Origin: Intrasporangium oryzae NRRL B-24470
Lineage (GTDB): Bacteria > Actinomycetota > Actinomycetes > Actinomycetales > Dermatophilaceae
Assembly (NCBI RefSeq): GCF_000576595.1
Contig: NZ_AWSA01000013.1
Location: forward strand, 42,133 to 106,132
DNA: 64,000 bases
Direction: 5' to 3'
Positions 42,858-50,956 of the stretch are shown one piece after another. The position numbers were made by a program, and so were the translations under genes. Position 1 is the stretch's first letter. Each line of letters begins with the position of its first letter. The notes beneath the pieces were generated by a model. That model was not told the origin of the DNA, did no database searches, and saw nothing but the letters and a program-made list of their open reading frames with translations.

Positions 42858-43438
42858 GCCTCCGAGCGTACGGCGGCACGCTCGGCCATCGGCTTGAGCC
42901 CACAGGCCGAGGCGAAACCCTCCGACTCGATCCCCAGGGCCACGTTGGACCGCGTGGTCAGGTTGGCGTACCCGATCACACTCGTCAGCTCGACGAGGCC
43001 GGCCGCACCGAGCTGCTCCGACAGGCTTGCGACCATCTCGTCGGTCACCGTCGGCGGCGTCTGGCTCATCGCCTCGGCATACTCCAGCACCTCCCGCTCG
43101 AGCGGGGTGAACACGTCGGACTCGCGCCACCGCGGGATCTCCCGCGCTCGGTCCACGTCCAACCCGTGGTTGCCCGCCATGAAGTAGTTGAAGTCGAGGC
43201 ACCACGAGCAGCCGACGAGCGAGGCGACGGCCATGTGCGCGAAGGACTTCAGGCCCTCGTCGCACTCGTCCCACTTCTGCAGCTTCTGGCCGTAGCCCAT
43301 GCTGGCCTTGAGCACCGGGACGTGGTGCCACATGACGCCCAGCGACTCCGGCACTTGGCCGAACATCTTGGCGCTGAACTTCTTCACCATCGCGCCGTAC
43401 AAGCCGGTGATCTCCTTCGGCGGGATCCTGGTGGTCAT
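42854..43438 (-). CDS. Carboxymuconolactone decarboxylase-family protein, ECF41 partner (COE)
   Basis: A 194-residue AhpD-like protein. The redox pair is in ASLVGCSWCLDFNYFMAG (CxxC plus His-like position), about residues 75-92. TTRIPPKEITGLYGAMVKKF opens the protein. COE-type genes (carboxymuconolactone decarboxylase, oxidoreductase or epimerase) are the conserved neighbours of ECF41 sigma factors and are usually their targets. It is translationally coupled to the sigma gene and lies first in the pair. Confidence 0.92.
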   Translation of the reverse strand: MTTRIPPKEITGLYGAMVKKFSAKMFGQVPESLGVMWHHVPVLKASMGYGQKLQKWDECDEGLKSFAHMAVASLVGCSWCLDFNYFMAGNHGLDVDRAREIPRWRESDVFTPLEREVLEYAEAMSQTPPTVTDEMVASLSEQLGAAGLVELTSVIGYANLTTRSNVALGIESEGFASACGLKPMAERAAVRSEA

Positions 43439-43596
43439 CGTTCCTCCTCGTGGAAGCGTCGGGGGGTGGTCTCTGGTCGAGTCGACATGAAGACACCGGT
43501 CGCGCCGCGGGTGTGACATCCCGGCGTCAGGGATCTCGAGCCGTGTCCAGGCGTGGCTGGGCGTTCCGCGACGGGGGCCCTTCGGCCTCGCCGGCG

Positions 43597-44616
43597 TCAG
43601 CGCCAGAGCTCGGCGAGCGGCTCGGCGAGCGCCCGGCCCTGCTCGTAGCCACCTCGTGCCGCTTGCACGCGCGTCGACGGGTCGAGCGCGTTGGCGTCGA
43701 AGACGTCACCCGCGCCGCTGTCCGGGAACACGGCCTCGACCCTGCTCCCGCCCGCGCGGAGCTCGTCGACCTGGCTCGCGAGGTCCATGCGCCACTCGAG
43801 CGGCATCCGCGTCCTTCCGCTGAAGGGCGACATCACGAGGACGCGCCCGTAGCCGGCGGCCAGGTCGGCGTTCTCGCTGCGTCGGTAGCCGCCGTTGAGG
43901 TACCGCTCCTCGCCGATGCGGTAGGGCGTCAGCGCCGAGGTGCTGGCGGCCACGGCGTCCACCATGTCGACCCCGCTGTGGCGGTCGAACACGACCGGTT
44001 CCCCGGTGCGGGCGTCGACAGCGGTGATGAGCACGCGCTGCTGCGGCCAGTCCCGACCAGGGAGGCGCGCCGCGACGACGTCGCGCCAGTGGCTTGCGGC
44101 CGCGCCATGAGAGGTATCGAGCTCGAGGGCCGCGGCGCCCATCCTGCGACGCATGTCGAACGCGTCGGCTGCCGCCGCGATGATCTCGTTCGACCACTCG
44201 AGGTAGCTCGGGCCGGAGACGCTGGGACCCGGCCTTCTCGCCGGCCCGGCCCCCCGGGACTGTGGCTGGCGCACCTCGGCGAGGACAGCGGCATACAGCT
44301 CGGTCGGCCGTGTGCTGCTGGTGATCTGGGCGGCCACCGTGGAGCCTGCCGACGTCCCGATGATGAGGTCGGCCTCGGTCACATCGACCCCGGCATCGCA
44401 CAGGCCGGCGACCAGGCCGAGCTCCCACGCGTTGCCGGCCGCGCCGCCCCCAGCGAGGACCAGGGCTCTCTTGCGTGCGTTGGGCGTTGGTGCTGTGGCG
44501 TCGGCCTGCTGGTCGAGCCTCGGCCAGTTGCCGTGTCGAGGATCTTGCGGCACCGGTATGCCGTCGAAAGGTGTCGTCTCGCTGGTGTGCGGCGTCGAGG
44601 AAGGTGTCGGGTTCAT
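43597..44616 (-). CDS. Patatin-like phospholipase-family protein, dyad Asp replaced by Asn
   Basis: A 339-residue putative acyl hydrolase. After an N-terminal Pro/Thr-rich extension of about 45 residues the fold shows LVLAGGGAAGNAWELGLVAG (oxyanion loop) and IIGTSAGSTVAAQI (GxSxG nucleophile Ser). The second dyad residue should be Asp of DGG or DGA, but the sequence is EERYLNGGYRRSENADLA, with Asn. Either another Asp serves, or activity is altered. A leader peptide and alternative stems precede it (44617-44763), so expression is probably controlled at translation. Confidence 0.9.
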   Translation of the reverse strand: MNPTPSSTPHTSETTPFDGIPVPQDPRHGNWPRLDQQADATAPTPNARKRALVLAGGGAAGNAWELGLVAGLCDAGVDVTEADLIIGTSAGSTVAAQITSSTRPTELYAAVLAEVRQPQSRGAGPARRPGPSVSGPSYLEWSNEIIAAAADAFDMRRRMGAAALELDTSHGAAASHWRDVVAARLPGRDWPQQRVLITAVDARTGEPVVFDRHSGVDMVDAVAASTSALTPYRIGEERYLNGGYRRSENADLAAGYGRVLVMSPFSGRTRMPLEWRMDLASQVDELRAGGSRVEAVFPDSGAGDVFDANALDPSTRVQAARGGYEQGRALAEPLAELWR

Positions 44617-44763
44617 GGGAGTCGCCTCTCGCGATAGCTGTCGGGCGCTCCCAGTGGCGACTACCTCAGTCGCGAGATCGTGGACGGCGGCGGAGCACCC
44701 ACTGTGGACACTGCGTACATGGGTCTCACCTCCTGCCGGTAGATCACGATCACCACGACGCTA
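44617..44763 (-). promoter_or_regulatory. Leader region with mutually exclusive stems upstream of the patatin gene
   Basis: Reading on the minus strand, GCGACT (44673-44668) can pair with AGTCGC (44662-44657), enclosing the leader-peptide stop. AGTCGCC (44662-44656) can instead pair with GGCGACT (44626-44620), 3 nt before the patatin ATG and overlapping its ribosome binding site GAGAGG. TCTCGCGA (44677-44670) can pair with TCGCGAGA (44634-44627), also over that site. TAGCGT at 44763-44758 is a possible -10 box. This is the layout of a translation attenuator, where ribosome position on the leader decides the fold. Confidence 0.65.
44661..44720 (-). CDS. Leader peptide with Pro-Pro-Pro run (19 residues)
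   Basis: The ATG at 44720 has a near-perfect ribosome binding site (GGAGGTGAG, 4 nt spacing) and encodes MYAVSTVGAPPPSTISRLR followed by TAG. Three consecutive CCG proline codons form a known ribosome-stalling context relieved by EF-P. The stop lies within the loop of the first stem and 45 nt upstream of the patatin ATG. I know no family for this peptide. Confidence 0.6.
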   Translation of the reverse strand: MYAVSTVGAPPPSTISRLR

Positions 44764-44910
44764 GCAGGCTGTGGAGGCGTCACGGCAATCGGCGCCAGGG
44801 CGTCCAGAGTCAGACACTCAGGGCTGGAAGACGAGGTTCCTCAGCCTGACCGGCAGTCCGCCGTCCAAGCGGGCTTCCGCATGCCAGGCGCTTCGTGGCG
44901 CGTGCTCAGA

Positions 44911-45345
44911 TCAGTCCAGGCAGAACTCGTTGCCCTCGACGTCCTGCATCACCTGACACGACTCGTTGTGCTCGTCTGCCAGCAGGAGCTGCCCACGCAC
45001 CGCGCCGAGCTCGACGAGCCGCGCACACTCGGACTCGAGCGCAGCCAGGCGCTCCTCGCCGACGAGCCCGGTGCCGACGCGCACGTCGAGGTGCACGCGG
45101 TTCTTGACGACCTTGCCTTCGGGAACGCGCTGGAAGAACAACCGCGGGCCCACGCCGTCGGGGTCGACGCAGGCGAAGGCCGAACCCTGCCGCTCCGGCG
45201 GCAGCTGCCTGTCGACGTCGTCCCAGCTCGCGAAGCCCTCCGGTGGCGGGGGCACGACGTACCCCAGCACCTCGCACCAGAACCGGGCGACACGCTCCGG
45301 CTCCGCGCAGTCGAACGTGACCTGGACCTGTCTCACCGACGTCAT
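44911..45345 (-). CDS. VOC-family (glyoxalase-like) protein
   Basis: A 144-residue protein of the vicinal oxygen chelate superfamily. VQVTFDCAEPERVARFWCEVLGY is the first beta-alpha-beta module; LFFQRVPEGKVVKNRVHLDVRVG and QVMQDVEGNEFCLD are the strands that normally carry metal ligands (Glu and His of the second module). Members include bleomycin-binding proteins and dioxygenases; the substrate is unknown. About 190 nt upstream of the leader region of the patatin gene, on the same strand. Confidence 0.88.
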   Translation of the reverse strand: MTSVRQVQVTFDCAEPERVARFWCEVLGYVVPPPPEGFASWDDVDRQLPPERQGSAFACVDPDGVGPRLFFQRVPEGKVVKNRVHLDVRVGTGLVGEERLAALESECARLVELGAVRGQLLLADEHNESCQVMQDVEGNEFCLD

Positions 45346-45485
45346 CGCCCCACCCTAGGGCGCGCAAACCGGCCATCGGCGTCCAAGCCTGCGGTCGGTA
45401 CACGGCGGGAGCACGGTATGCCGTCCGGCACCGTGGGTTTGTGCGCCCGGCACCGCGGCTCGGCCTGCGGTGAGACGCTGGGGGC

Positions 45486-46037
45486 ATGCGGTTCCGCAGC
45501 GCCGTGCTGTGCCTGCTCGCCGTCCTGACGAGCAGCGCCGCGTGCGCCGCTGGGCAGCCCGGGAAGGAGCCGACCGTGAGCGTCCAGCAGGTCATCGTCG
45601 TCAAGAGCACGGCATTCGCCGAAGGAGACTCGCTGGACTCGCAATTCACGTGCGATGGTGCCGGCAAGGTGCCCCCTCTGACGTGGTCAGGTGTGCCCGC
45701 CGGCGCCAAGGCGCTCGCGCTCGTCGTCGACGACCCCGATGCCCCCAGGGGGACCTTCACGCACTGGGTCGTTCTCGATATGCCGCCCGGCACCGCGGCG
45801 CTTGCGGCCCATGGTCTGCCGCGTGGCGCCGTGCAGTCGAAGAACTCCGGAGGCGGCACGGGCTACTACCCGCCGTGCCCGCCCAGCGGCATACACCGCT
45901 ATCGCTTCAGCGTGTACGCGCTCGCCAAGCCGACCGAGCTCGCGGAGGGCACAGCGCTCGACCGGGCCCTGCGTGCGGTGGAGTCGAACGCGATGGCGCA
46001 GGGACGGCTGACCGGCGTCTACCAGCGCAAGCAGTGA
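45486..46037 (+). CDS. YbhB/YbcL-family PEBP lipoprotein
   Basis: A 183-residue phosphatidylethanolamine-binding-type protein. A signal peptide with lipobox SSAAC (Cys about 20) anchors it outside. The ligand-binding signature LVVDDPDAPRGTFTHWVVLDMPPGT and GTGYYPPCPPSGIHRYRFSVYAL are clear; the DPDAP and GxHR blocks form the anion-binding pocket. Bacterial members bind small anions or modulate proteins; the ligand here is unknown. It stands alone between genes. Confidence 0.9.
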   Translation: MRFRSAVLCLLAVLTSSAACAAGQPGKEPTVSVQQVIVVKSTAFAEGDSLDSQFTCDGAGKVPPLTWSGVPAGAKALALVVDDPDAPRGTFTHWVVLDMPPGTAALAAHGLPRGAVQSKNSGGGTGYYPPCPPSGIHRYRFSVYALAKPTELAEGTALDRALRAVESNAMAQGRLTGVYQRKQ

Positions 46038-46169
46038 CGTCGGGAGGCGCCTCGTCCGGCGGCCGCGGCGCCTGAGCCAGAGGCGGGTGCGGGCCTCGCT
46101 CAAGGAGAGCCGACGGCTCCTCCGACGAGACTCCTTCTCAGGGAGCGACACGACGGCGAGAATGACGGG

Positions 46170-46760
46170 ATGTTCATCTCCAGCGTCCCCGAAGAGGCTG
46201 CCGAGGGCGAGGTCGCCGAGTACTACCGGAAACAGCGCGCCGCCTGGGGCTTCCTCCCCAACTACGCCGCCGCGTTCTCGACCCGCCCTGATGTCGCGCA
46301 GGCGTGGAACGCCCTCAACACCGCCGTCCGTGACGGGATGGACCGGCGGCGCTTCGAGATCGCGACCATCGCCGCCGCGAGAGCCCTACGGTCCACCTAC
46401 TGCACCGCGGCCCATTCGAAGTTCCTCCGTGATGTGTGCGGCGACGAGGCATCGATGGACTCCATCGTCCGGCACCCGGACGGGACCGCGCTCGACCCGC
46501 AGGACCGCGCGGTCTACGAGTTCGCCGCCAAGGTTGCCGCCGACGCAGCCTCGGTCGAGCAGCAGGATGTCGACCGTCTGCGCGACGCCGGGCTGAGCGA
46601 CGCCGACATCGCCGACGTCGTGTTCGCGGCGTCGGCGCGGTGCTTCTTCACTGCGGTCCTCGACGGACTGGGGGCGCAGCTCGACCACCAGACGGCAGAG
46701 ACGTTTGCACCGGACCAGCTCGCGTCGATGGTCGTCGGTCGCCCCGTCGCACACCCCTGA
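46170..46760 (+). CDS. Carboxymuconolactone decarboxylase/peroxidase-related protein
   Basis: A 196-residue AhpD-like protein. Typical blocks are MFISSVPEEAAEGEVAEYYR at the start and ARALRSTYCTAAHSKFLRDV, where the redox site reads CTAAH with only one Cys in place of the CxxC pair. The single Cys indicates a peroxidase-like or non-catalytic variant. It could also be a peroxiredoxin-linked protein. The neighbours give no clue. Confidence 0.85.
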   Translation: MFISSVPEEAAEGEVAEYYRKQRAAWGFLPNYAAAFSTRPDVAQAWNALNTAVRDGMDRRRFEIATIAAARALRSTYCTAAHSKFLRDVCGDEASMDSIVRHPDGTALDPQDRAVYEFAAKVAADAASVEQQDVDRLRDAGLSDADIADVVFAASARCFFTAVLDGLGAQLDHQTAETFAPDQLASMVVGRPVAHP

Positions 46761-46812
46761 GATCCAGCAAGCCCGCCTCGACTGCCAGACGGACGGCAGC
46801 CTTGGGCTGTCG

Positions 46813-47805
46813 TCACCGGCCGGAGTCCCACCAGCCGAGCACCCGGGACGCCCGGAGCGTGTTCCAGCGGCTCGGGCGGCCATCGCCGTCCTCGAGCGGG
46901 AAGTGGACCGCGCCGGGGTGCGTGTTCTCGAGCAGCCACGTCCCGTCTGGCTGGCGCTTCGAGCGCACGAGCTCGATCGCCTCACCGAGCCGAGGGTCCC
47001 TGACGTCGGCCGCGCGGAAGTACTCGAGCCCGCGCAGGACGTCGTAGTGCCACCGCGTCGGGAACGAGAACGCGAGCCATTCGCTGACCGGCACCTCGCC
47101 CGTGCTCCTGCGGCGGAACAACGACCGCTCGAGCAGGTACTGCTCACCGCCGCGTCGAGCCGCGGCCACCTCTGCCGACCCGCCGGTCGCGCGCTCGTAC
47201 TCGAGCAGGCCCTCGAGGACGCAGATCGTCGAGTCGAACGACGACACGGTCGCACCCATCTCGGTCCAGCAGTTCCAGCCGCCGTCGTCGAGCTGGTCGG
47301 CGAGGAGGCGCGTGACGATGCCGTCGACATCGGCTCCGAAGTAGGCGCCGAGGGTCACCGTGCGACCGTTGATGCAGGGCTCGACCTCACCGTCGAAGAA
47401 CGGCAGGTCGTCGTACTCCCAGCGGCAGTTCGCAGTGACCAGCGCGGTCATCTCGCGCGCCGTTTCGGTGGTCGGGTCGAGCCCGTAGTCGTAGAGCTCC
47501 ATCATGGCTGGCAGGGTCGAGGTCCACGGCTGGCTCCCGTCCTTCGGCGGTTCCCCGCGGCCGGGGAAGCACGCACCGCCCATCCACTGACCGTCCGGGT
47601 CACGAGCCGCGAGGAGCCGAGCCCCCCAGCCCTCGGTCGTCACCCGCGAGCGCTCGGCCGCAACGGCCTCGGCCGGGGCGTCCGTCAGGTCGCGCAGGAC
47701 CTGCCACCGGATCGCCGGGTCCGAGTCGAGCAACCACTCGAGCGGAGGGGCCGCCTCCGGCTGCGGCCCGTCGATGCCGCTGTCCTTCGCGCGCTGATCA
47801 GCCAT
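46813..47805 (-). CDS. Terpenoid-cyclase/squalene-hopene-type repeat protein
   Basis: A 330-residue alpha-barrel protein with PT-squalene-oxidase-like repeats: RLLAARDPDGQWMGGACFPGRG, LLADQLDDGGWNCWTEMGAT and VRSKRQPDGTWLLENTHPGA all show the QxDGxW pattern. It is too short for squalene-hopene cyclase and lacks the DXDD protonation motif, so a cyclase reaction is unlikely. Such proteins are of unknown function in actinobacteria. Confidence 0.85.
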   Translation of the reverse strand: MADQRAKDSGIDGPQPEAAPPLEWLLDSDPAIRWQVLRDLTDAPAEAVAAERSRVTTEGWGARLLAARDPDGQWMGGACFPGRGEPPKDGSQPWTSTLPAMMELYDYGLDPTTETAREMTALVTANCRWEYDDLPFFDGEVEPCINGRTVTLGAYFGADVDGIVTRLLADQLDDGGWNCWTEMGATVSSFDSTICVLEGLLEYERATGGSAEVAAARRGGEQYLLERSLFRRRSTGEVPVSEWLAFSFPTRWHYDVLRGLEYFRAADVRDPRLGEAIELVRSKRQPDGTWLLENTHPGAVHFPLEDGDGRPSRWNTLRASRVLGWWDSGR

Positions 47806-47929
47806 CCCATCAGGCTAGAGACCGGCACCGACCCCGTCGGGCCCGAAGCGCCACCCAGAATCGAGTCCAGATCACTGCGCCGGCGCCCGGAACGCGCCAC
47901 CCACACGAGACACCCGATGGTGAGCGGAC

Positions 47930-48733
47930 TCAGCCGTTGGCCGGAGTCGTCGCCACGGTGAAGGCCTCGCGGAACCGAGCCAACGCCAGCTCGCTGTCAC
48001 CGGAGGCGAAGGCCTCGAGCCCGATCGGACCCGCATAACCCATCTCGGCCAGGGCCCGGGCGACCGCGGGATAGCTGATCTCGCCGGTCCCCGGCTCGCA
48101 CCGGCCCGGCACGTCGGCAACCTGGATCTCGCCGATCCACGGCAGTGCCCGCCGGCACAGCTCGATGAGGTTCCCCTCCCCGATCTGCGCGTGGTAGAGG
48201 TCGAGCATCAGGCGCAGGTGCGGGCTGTCGACCGCATCGACGAGGGCGAGCGTGTCCGCCGCCTTGCCGAAGGGGACGCCCGGGTGGTCGACCTCGGTGT
48301 TGAGGTTCTCGAGGACGAACATGACGCCCTCCCGCTCCCCCAGTGCTGCGATCCGCTCGAGCGTCCGGGTGGCCGAGACCCATTCAGCCCCGGTCGGGTT
48401 CGGCAGCGGCCTGACCGGCAGACCCTGCCCGTCGAGGCCGGTCCCGTGCAGGTTGAGCCGCGGGATGCCGAGCCTGGCGGCGACGGGAATCGACCGTTCG
48501 GCGGTGGCCAGCAGCTCGTCGGCGCCGTCCGGCGTGACGAGGTCGCCGGTCACGTAGCCCGTCATCGACGAGAACGTGGCCCCGGTCGCGACGAGGGCGT
48601 CGATGTCGTGGCGCGTCCAGTCCCAGATCTCCACCTGGAACCCGAGCGCGTCGATCCGGCGGACCCGCTCGACGACGGGCAGGTCGGTGAAGACCATCTC
48701 GGCGCACACCGCGAGCGTGAAGGGCGTGCTCAT
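47930..48733 (-). CDS. TIM-barrel isomerase (hydroxypyruvate isomerase-like)
   Basis: A 267-residue xylose-isomerase-like barrel. FVLENLNTEVDHPGVP (metal-binding Glu), LRLMLDLYHAQIGEGNL (Asp and His), IGEIQVADVPGRCEPGTGEI (Gln/Asp) and PIGLEAFASGD (final Glu) match the Hyi family ligand set. It overlaps the upstream Gfo/Idh gene by 4 nt (ATGA), so the two form an operon under the divergent LacI gene. Likely isomerises a hydroxy-keto acid or sugar derived from that dehydrogenase. Confidence 0.9.
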   Translation of the reverse strand: MSTPFTLAVCAEMVFTDLPVVERVRRIDALGFQVEIWDWTRHDIDALVATGATFSSMTGYVTGDLVTPDGADELLATAERSIPVAARLGIPRLNLHGTGLDGQGLPVRPLPNPTGAEWVSATRTLERIAALGEREGVMFVLENLNTEVDHPGVPFGKAADTLALVDAVDSPHLRLMLDLYHAQIGEGNLIELCRRALPWIGEIQVADVPGRCEPGTGEISYPAVARALAEMGYAGPIGLEAFASGDSELALARFREAFTVATTPANG

Positions 48734-49752
48734 CGGGCCACCTCCGTGACGCCCGCGACCCGCGCCGGCCGGTTCGTCTTCACGGACTCGATGCACGCGA
48801 GCGCGACGGCGAGCGCCCGACGCGCGTCGACGCCGGTCACCGACGGAGCCCGCCCCTCGCGGACCGCGGACACGAACTCGACGAACTCAGCGGCATACGC
48901 CTCGTGGAGCAGCTCCACGTCGACGCGCGCGGTGTCCTGCGAGAGGCCGCCCGACGTGTAGAGCCGCATGCTGCTGCGGGCCCCGTCGCCGGCCGTCACC
49001 ATCCCGCGCGAGCCGAACACCTCGCCGCGGACGTCATAGCCGTATGCCGCTGAGAAGCTCGCTTCCGCGACGGCTCGGGCGCCGTTGTCGAAGGTGATGA
49101 CGACGACCGCGGTGTCGAGCAGGCCCTGGTCCTTGAAGTCCGGCGCGACGAGCGCATCGGCCGTCGCGTAGACCTCGACGGGCTCGGCTCCTGGGTTGAG
49201 CCAGAGCAGCGTGTCGAAGTCGTGGATGAGCGTGAGGAGGAAGACCGTCCACGGCGGGACGGCGGCCGGGTTGGCCAGGCCGGGGTCGCGGGTGACCGAC
49301 CGCATGAGCTGGACGCTGCCGATCGCGCCGGAGGTGACGGCGTCGTGGGCGGCGCGGAAGCCCCGGTCGAAGCGGCGGTTGAAGCCGACCTGGAGGATGA
49401 CACCCGCATCCTCGGCGGCCCGGACGGCCCGGTCCGCGTCCTCGAGCGAGAGCGACATGGGCTTCTCGCAGAAGATCGCCTTGCCGGCCCGGGCGGCCGC
49501 GACGATGAGGTCGGCGTGGGCCTCGGATGACGCCGCGATGACGACGGCCTGGATGTCCGGGTCGGCGATGAGCGCCAGCGGGTCGGTGAAGGCGCGGGCG
49601 CCGAGCTCGGCGGCGAGCGCCTCAGCCGACTCAGGGCGCGGGTCCGCGACGGCTGCGAGCCGGGCGCCGGGGACGCGCTCGGCGATGAGGCGGGCGTGTG
49701 AGGTGCCGATGCGTCCGGCGCCGATGAGGCCGACGGAGATCGTCTCGTCCAT
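48730..49752 (-). CDS. Gfo/Idh/MocA-family dehydrogenase (inositol 2-dehydrogenase-like)
   Basis: A 340-residue NAD-dependent dehydrogenase. ISVGLIGAGRIGTSHARLIAER binds NAD, GKAIFCEKPMSLS supplies the catalytic Lys, and LIHDFDTLLWLNPG holds the D.x3 motif with the active-site Asp/His region of inositol dehydrogenases. FNRRFDRGFRAAHDAV is also typical of IolG-type enzymes. A 16-bp operator lies 20 nt upstream. The product probably enters the route with the coupled isomerase. Confidence 0.9.
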   Translation of the reverse strand: MDETISVGLIGAGRIGTSHARLIAERVPGARLAAVADPRPESAEALAAELGARAFTDPLALIADPDIQAVVIAASSEAHADLIVAAARAGKAIFCEKPMSLSLEDADRAVRAAEDAGVILQVGFNRRFDRGFRAAHDAVTSGAIGSVQLMRSVTRDPGLANPAAVPPWTVFLLTLIHDFDTLLWLNPGAEPVEVYATADALVAPDFKDQGLLDTAVVVITFDNGARAVAEASFSAAYGYDVRGEVFGSRGMVTAGDGARSSMRLYTSGGLSQDTARVDVELLHEAYAAEFVEFVSAVREGRAPSVTGVDARRALAVALACIESVKTNRPARVAGVTEVAR

Positions 49753-49771
49753 GAGAGATCCTTTCGTGGGA

Positions 49772-49846
49772 ACTAGAGCGCTCTAGTATCGGCACGTCGT
49801 CTCGTTCAGGTCAAGGGTTGCCTGGGGGTTTGTGGAGCGCTCTAGT
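49772..49846. promoter_or_regulatory. Two LacI-type operators between the Gfo/Idh and LacI genes
   Basis: ACTAGAGCGCTCTAGT at 49772-49787 is a perfect 16-bp palindrome 20 nt from the dehydrogenase ATG. A second copy (GTGGAGCGCTCTAGTT, 49832-49847, imperfect in its left half) ends 13 nt before the LacI ATG. Two operators on either side of the divergent promoters suggest repression of both, perhaps by looping. The AGCGCT centre is shared with the operator at 24552. Confidence 0.8.
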
Positions 49847-49859
49847 TATGCTGGCGCCC

Positions 49860-50876
49860 ATGGCGAACCGCGCGGTGACGATGGAGGACGTGGCGGCCCG
49901 GGCCGGCGTGTCCCGGGCGCTGGTCTCGATCGTGTTCCGCGGCGCACCGGGTGCGGCCGAGTCGACCCGTCAGCGGGTCCTCGCAGCGGCGCGTGAGCTC
50001 GACTACCAGCCCGACACCCGCGCGAGCCGGCTCGGTCGCTCGCGGACGCGCACCCGGACGCTCGGGGTCGTCTTCGGCGTTGGCCACGACTTCCACGGGG
50101 ACGTCATCGACGCCATCTACGCGTCCGCCGGGCCGGCCGACTACGAGGTGGTCCTCAGCGGGGTGACGCGGCACCGGTCGGAGGACGTCGCGGTGCGGAC
50201 CCTGCTCGCGGAGAAGTGCGAGGCGCTGCTCCTGCTCGGCAGCGGTCTGCCCGCGAAGGAGATGGTCCGGCTCGCTGTGACCGTGCCGGTCGTCAGCCTG
50301 CTCAGGCCCGTCCGGGCGGCCGGGGTGGACGTCGTCCGGACCGACGACGCGGGCGGCCTGGCCCAGGCGGTGGCCCATCTCGGCGAGCTGGGGCACCGGC
50401 GGATCGCTCACCTCGACGGTGGCCGGAACGCCGGCGCGGCCGAACGTCGCCGGGGCTTCCGGACGGCGGTCCGGCGGCTCGGCGTGGAGGCCGAGGGAGT
50501 CGAGCTCGCCGGCGGCCTCACCGAGGAGGACGGGGCCGCTGCCGCGCTCGAGCTCCTCGCCCTGCCCGGGCCGCGACCCACCGCGGTGACCGCGTTCAAC
50601 GACCGGTGCGCGCTGGGGGTCATGGACGTCGTGCGGCGCCACGGGGTGCGGGTGCCGGAGGACCTGTCGGTCGTGGGTTTCGACGACATCGAGCAGGCCG
50701 CCTATCGACACGTCTCCCTGACGACGATCCGCCAGGACGTCGAGGCCCTCGGAGCGGCCGCGATCGAGCGGGTGCGGGCCCGGCTCGACGCCGGGGACGA
50801 GAGCACGCGGGATGTCGTCGTCCCACCGACCCTGGTCGCCCGAGAGTCCACCGCACGCCTCGACATCGGGCCCTGA
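49860..50876 (+). CDS. LacI-family transcriptional regulator
   Basis: A 338-residue repressor. The HTH VTMEDVAARAGVSRALVSIVF is at the N-terminus (about residues 5-25). The ligand domain contains TLGVVFGVGHDFHGDVIDAI, ALLLLGSGLPAKEMVRLAV, DAGGLAQAVAHLGELGHRRIAHLDG and LSVVGFDDIEQAAYRHVSL. It probably controls the divergent dehydrogenase/isomerase operon and itself. The ATG at 49860 is chosen; an in-frame ATG lies 12 nt upstream. Closely similar in layout to the regulator at 23286. Confidence 0.92.
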   Translation: MANRAVTMEDVAARAGVSRALVSIVFRGAPGAAESTRQRVLAAARELDYQPDTRASRLGRSRTRTRTLGVVFGVGHDFHGDVIDAIYASAGPADYEVVLSGVTRHRSEDVAVRTLLAEKCEALLLLGSGLPAKEMVRLAVTVPVVSLLRPVRAAGVDVVRTDDAGGLAQAVAHLGELGHRRIAHLDGGRNAGAAERRRGFRTAVRRLGVEAEGVELAGGLTEEDGAAAALELLALPGPRPTAVTAFNDRCALGVMDVVRRHGVRVPEDLSVVGFDDIEQAAYRHVSLTTIRQDVEALGAAAIERVRARLDAGDESTRDVVVPPTLVARESTARLDIGP

Positions 50877-50883
50877 TACGCCC

Positions 50884-50929
50884 GTTCGATGTCTTCCACG
50901 GTCTGATCCGACCGTGGAAGACATCGAAC
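50884..50929. terminator. Long hairpin, TCGATGT family, member 4
   Basis: Perfect 20-nt arms (GTTCGATGTCTTCCACGGTC) around the 6-nt loop TGATCC, starting 8 nt after the LacI stop and ending 28 nt before the convergent PhoX-like stop. The outer stem GTTCGATGTCTTCC is shared with other family members; the inner stem is not. Confidence 0.8.
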
Positions 50930-50956
50930 CGGAAGGGAGAGGAAGAGGGCAGAGGG

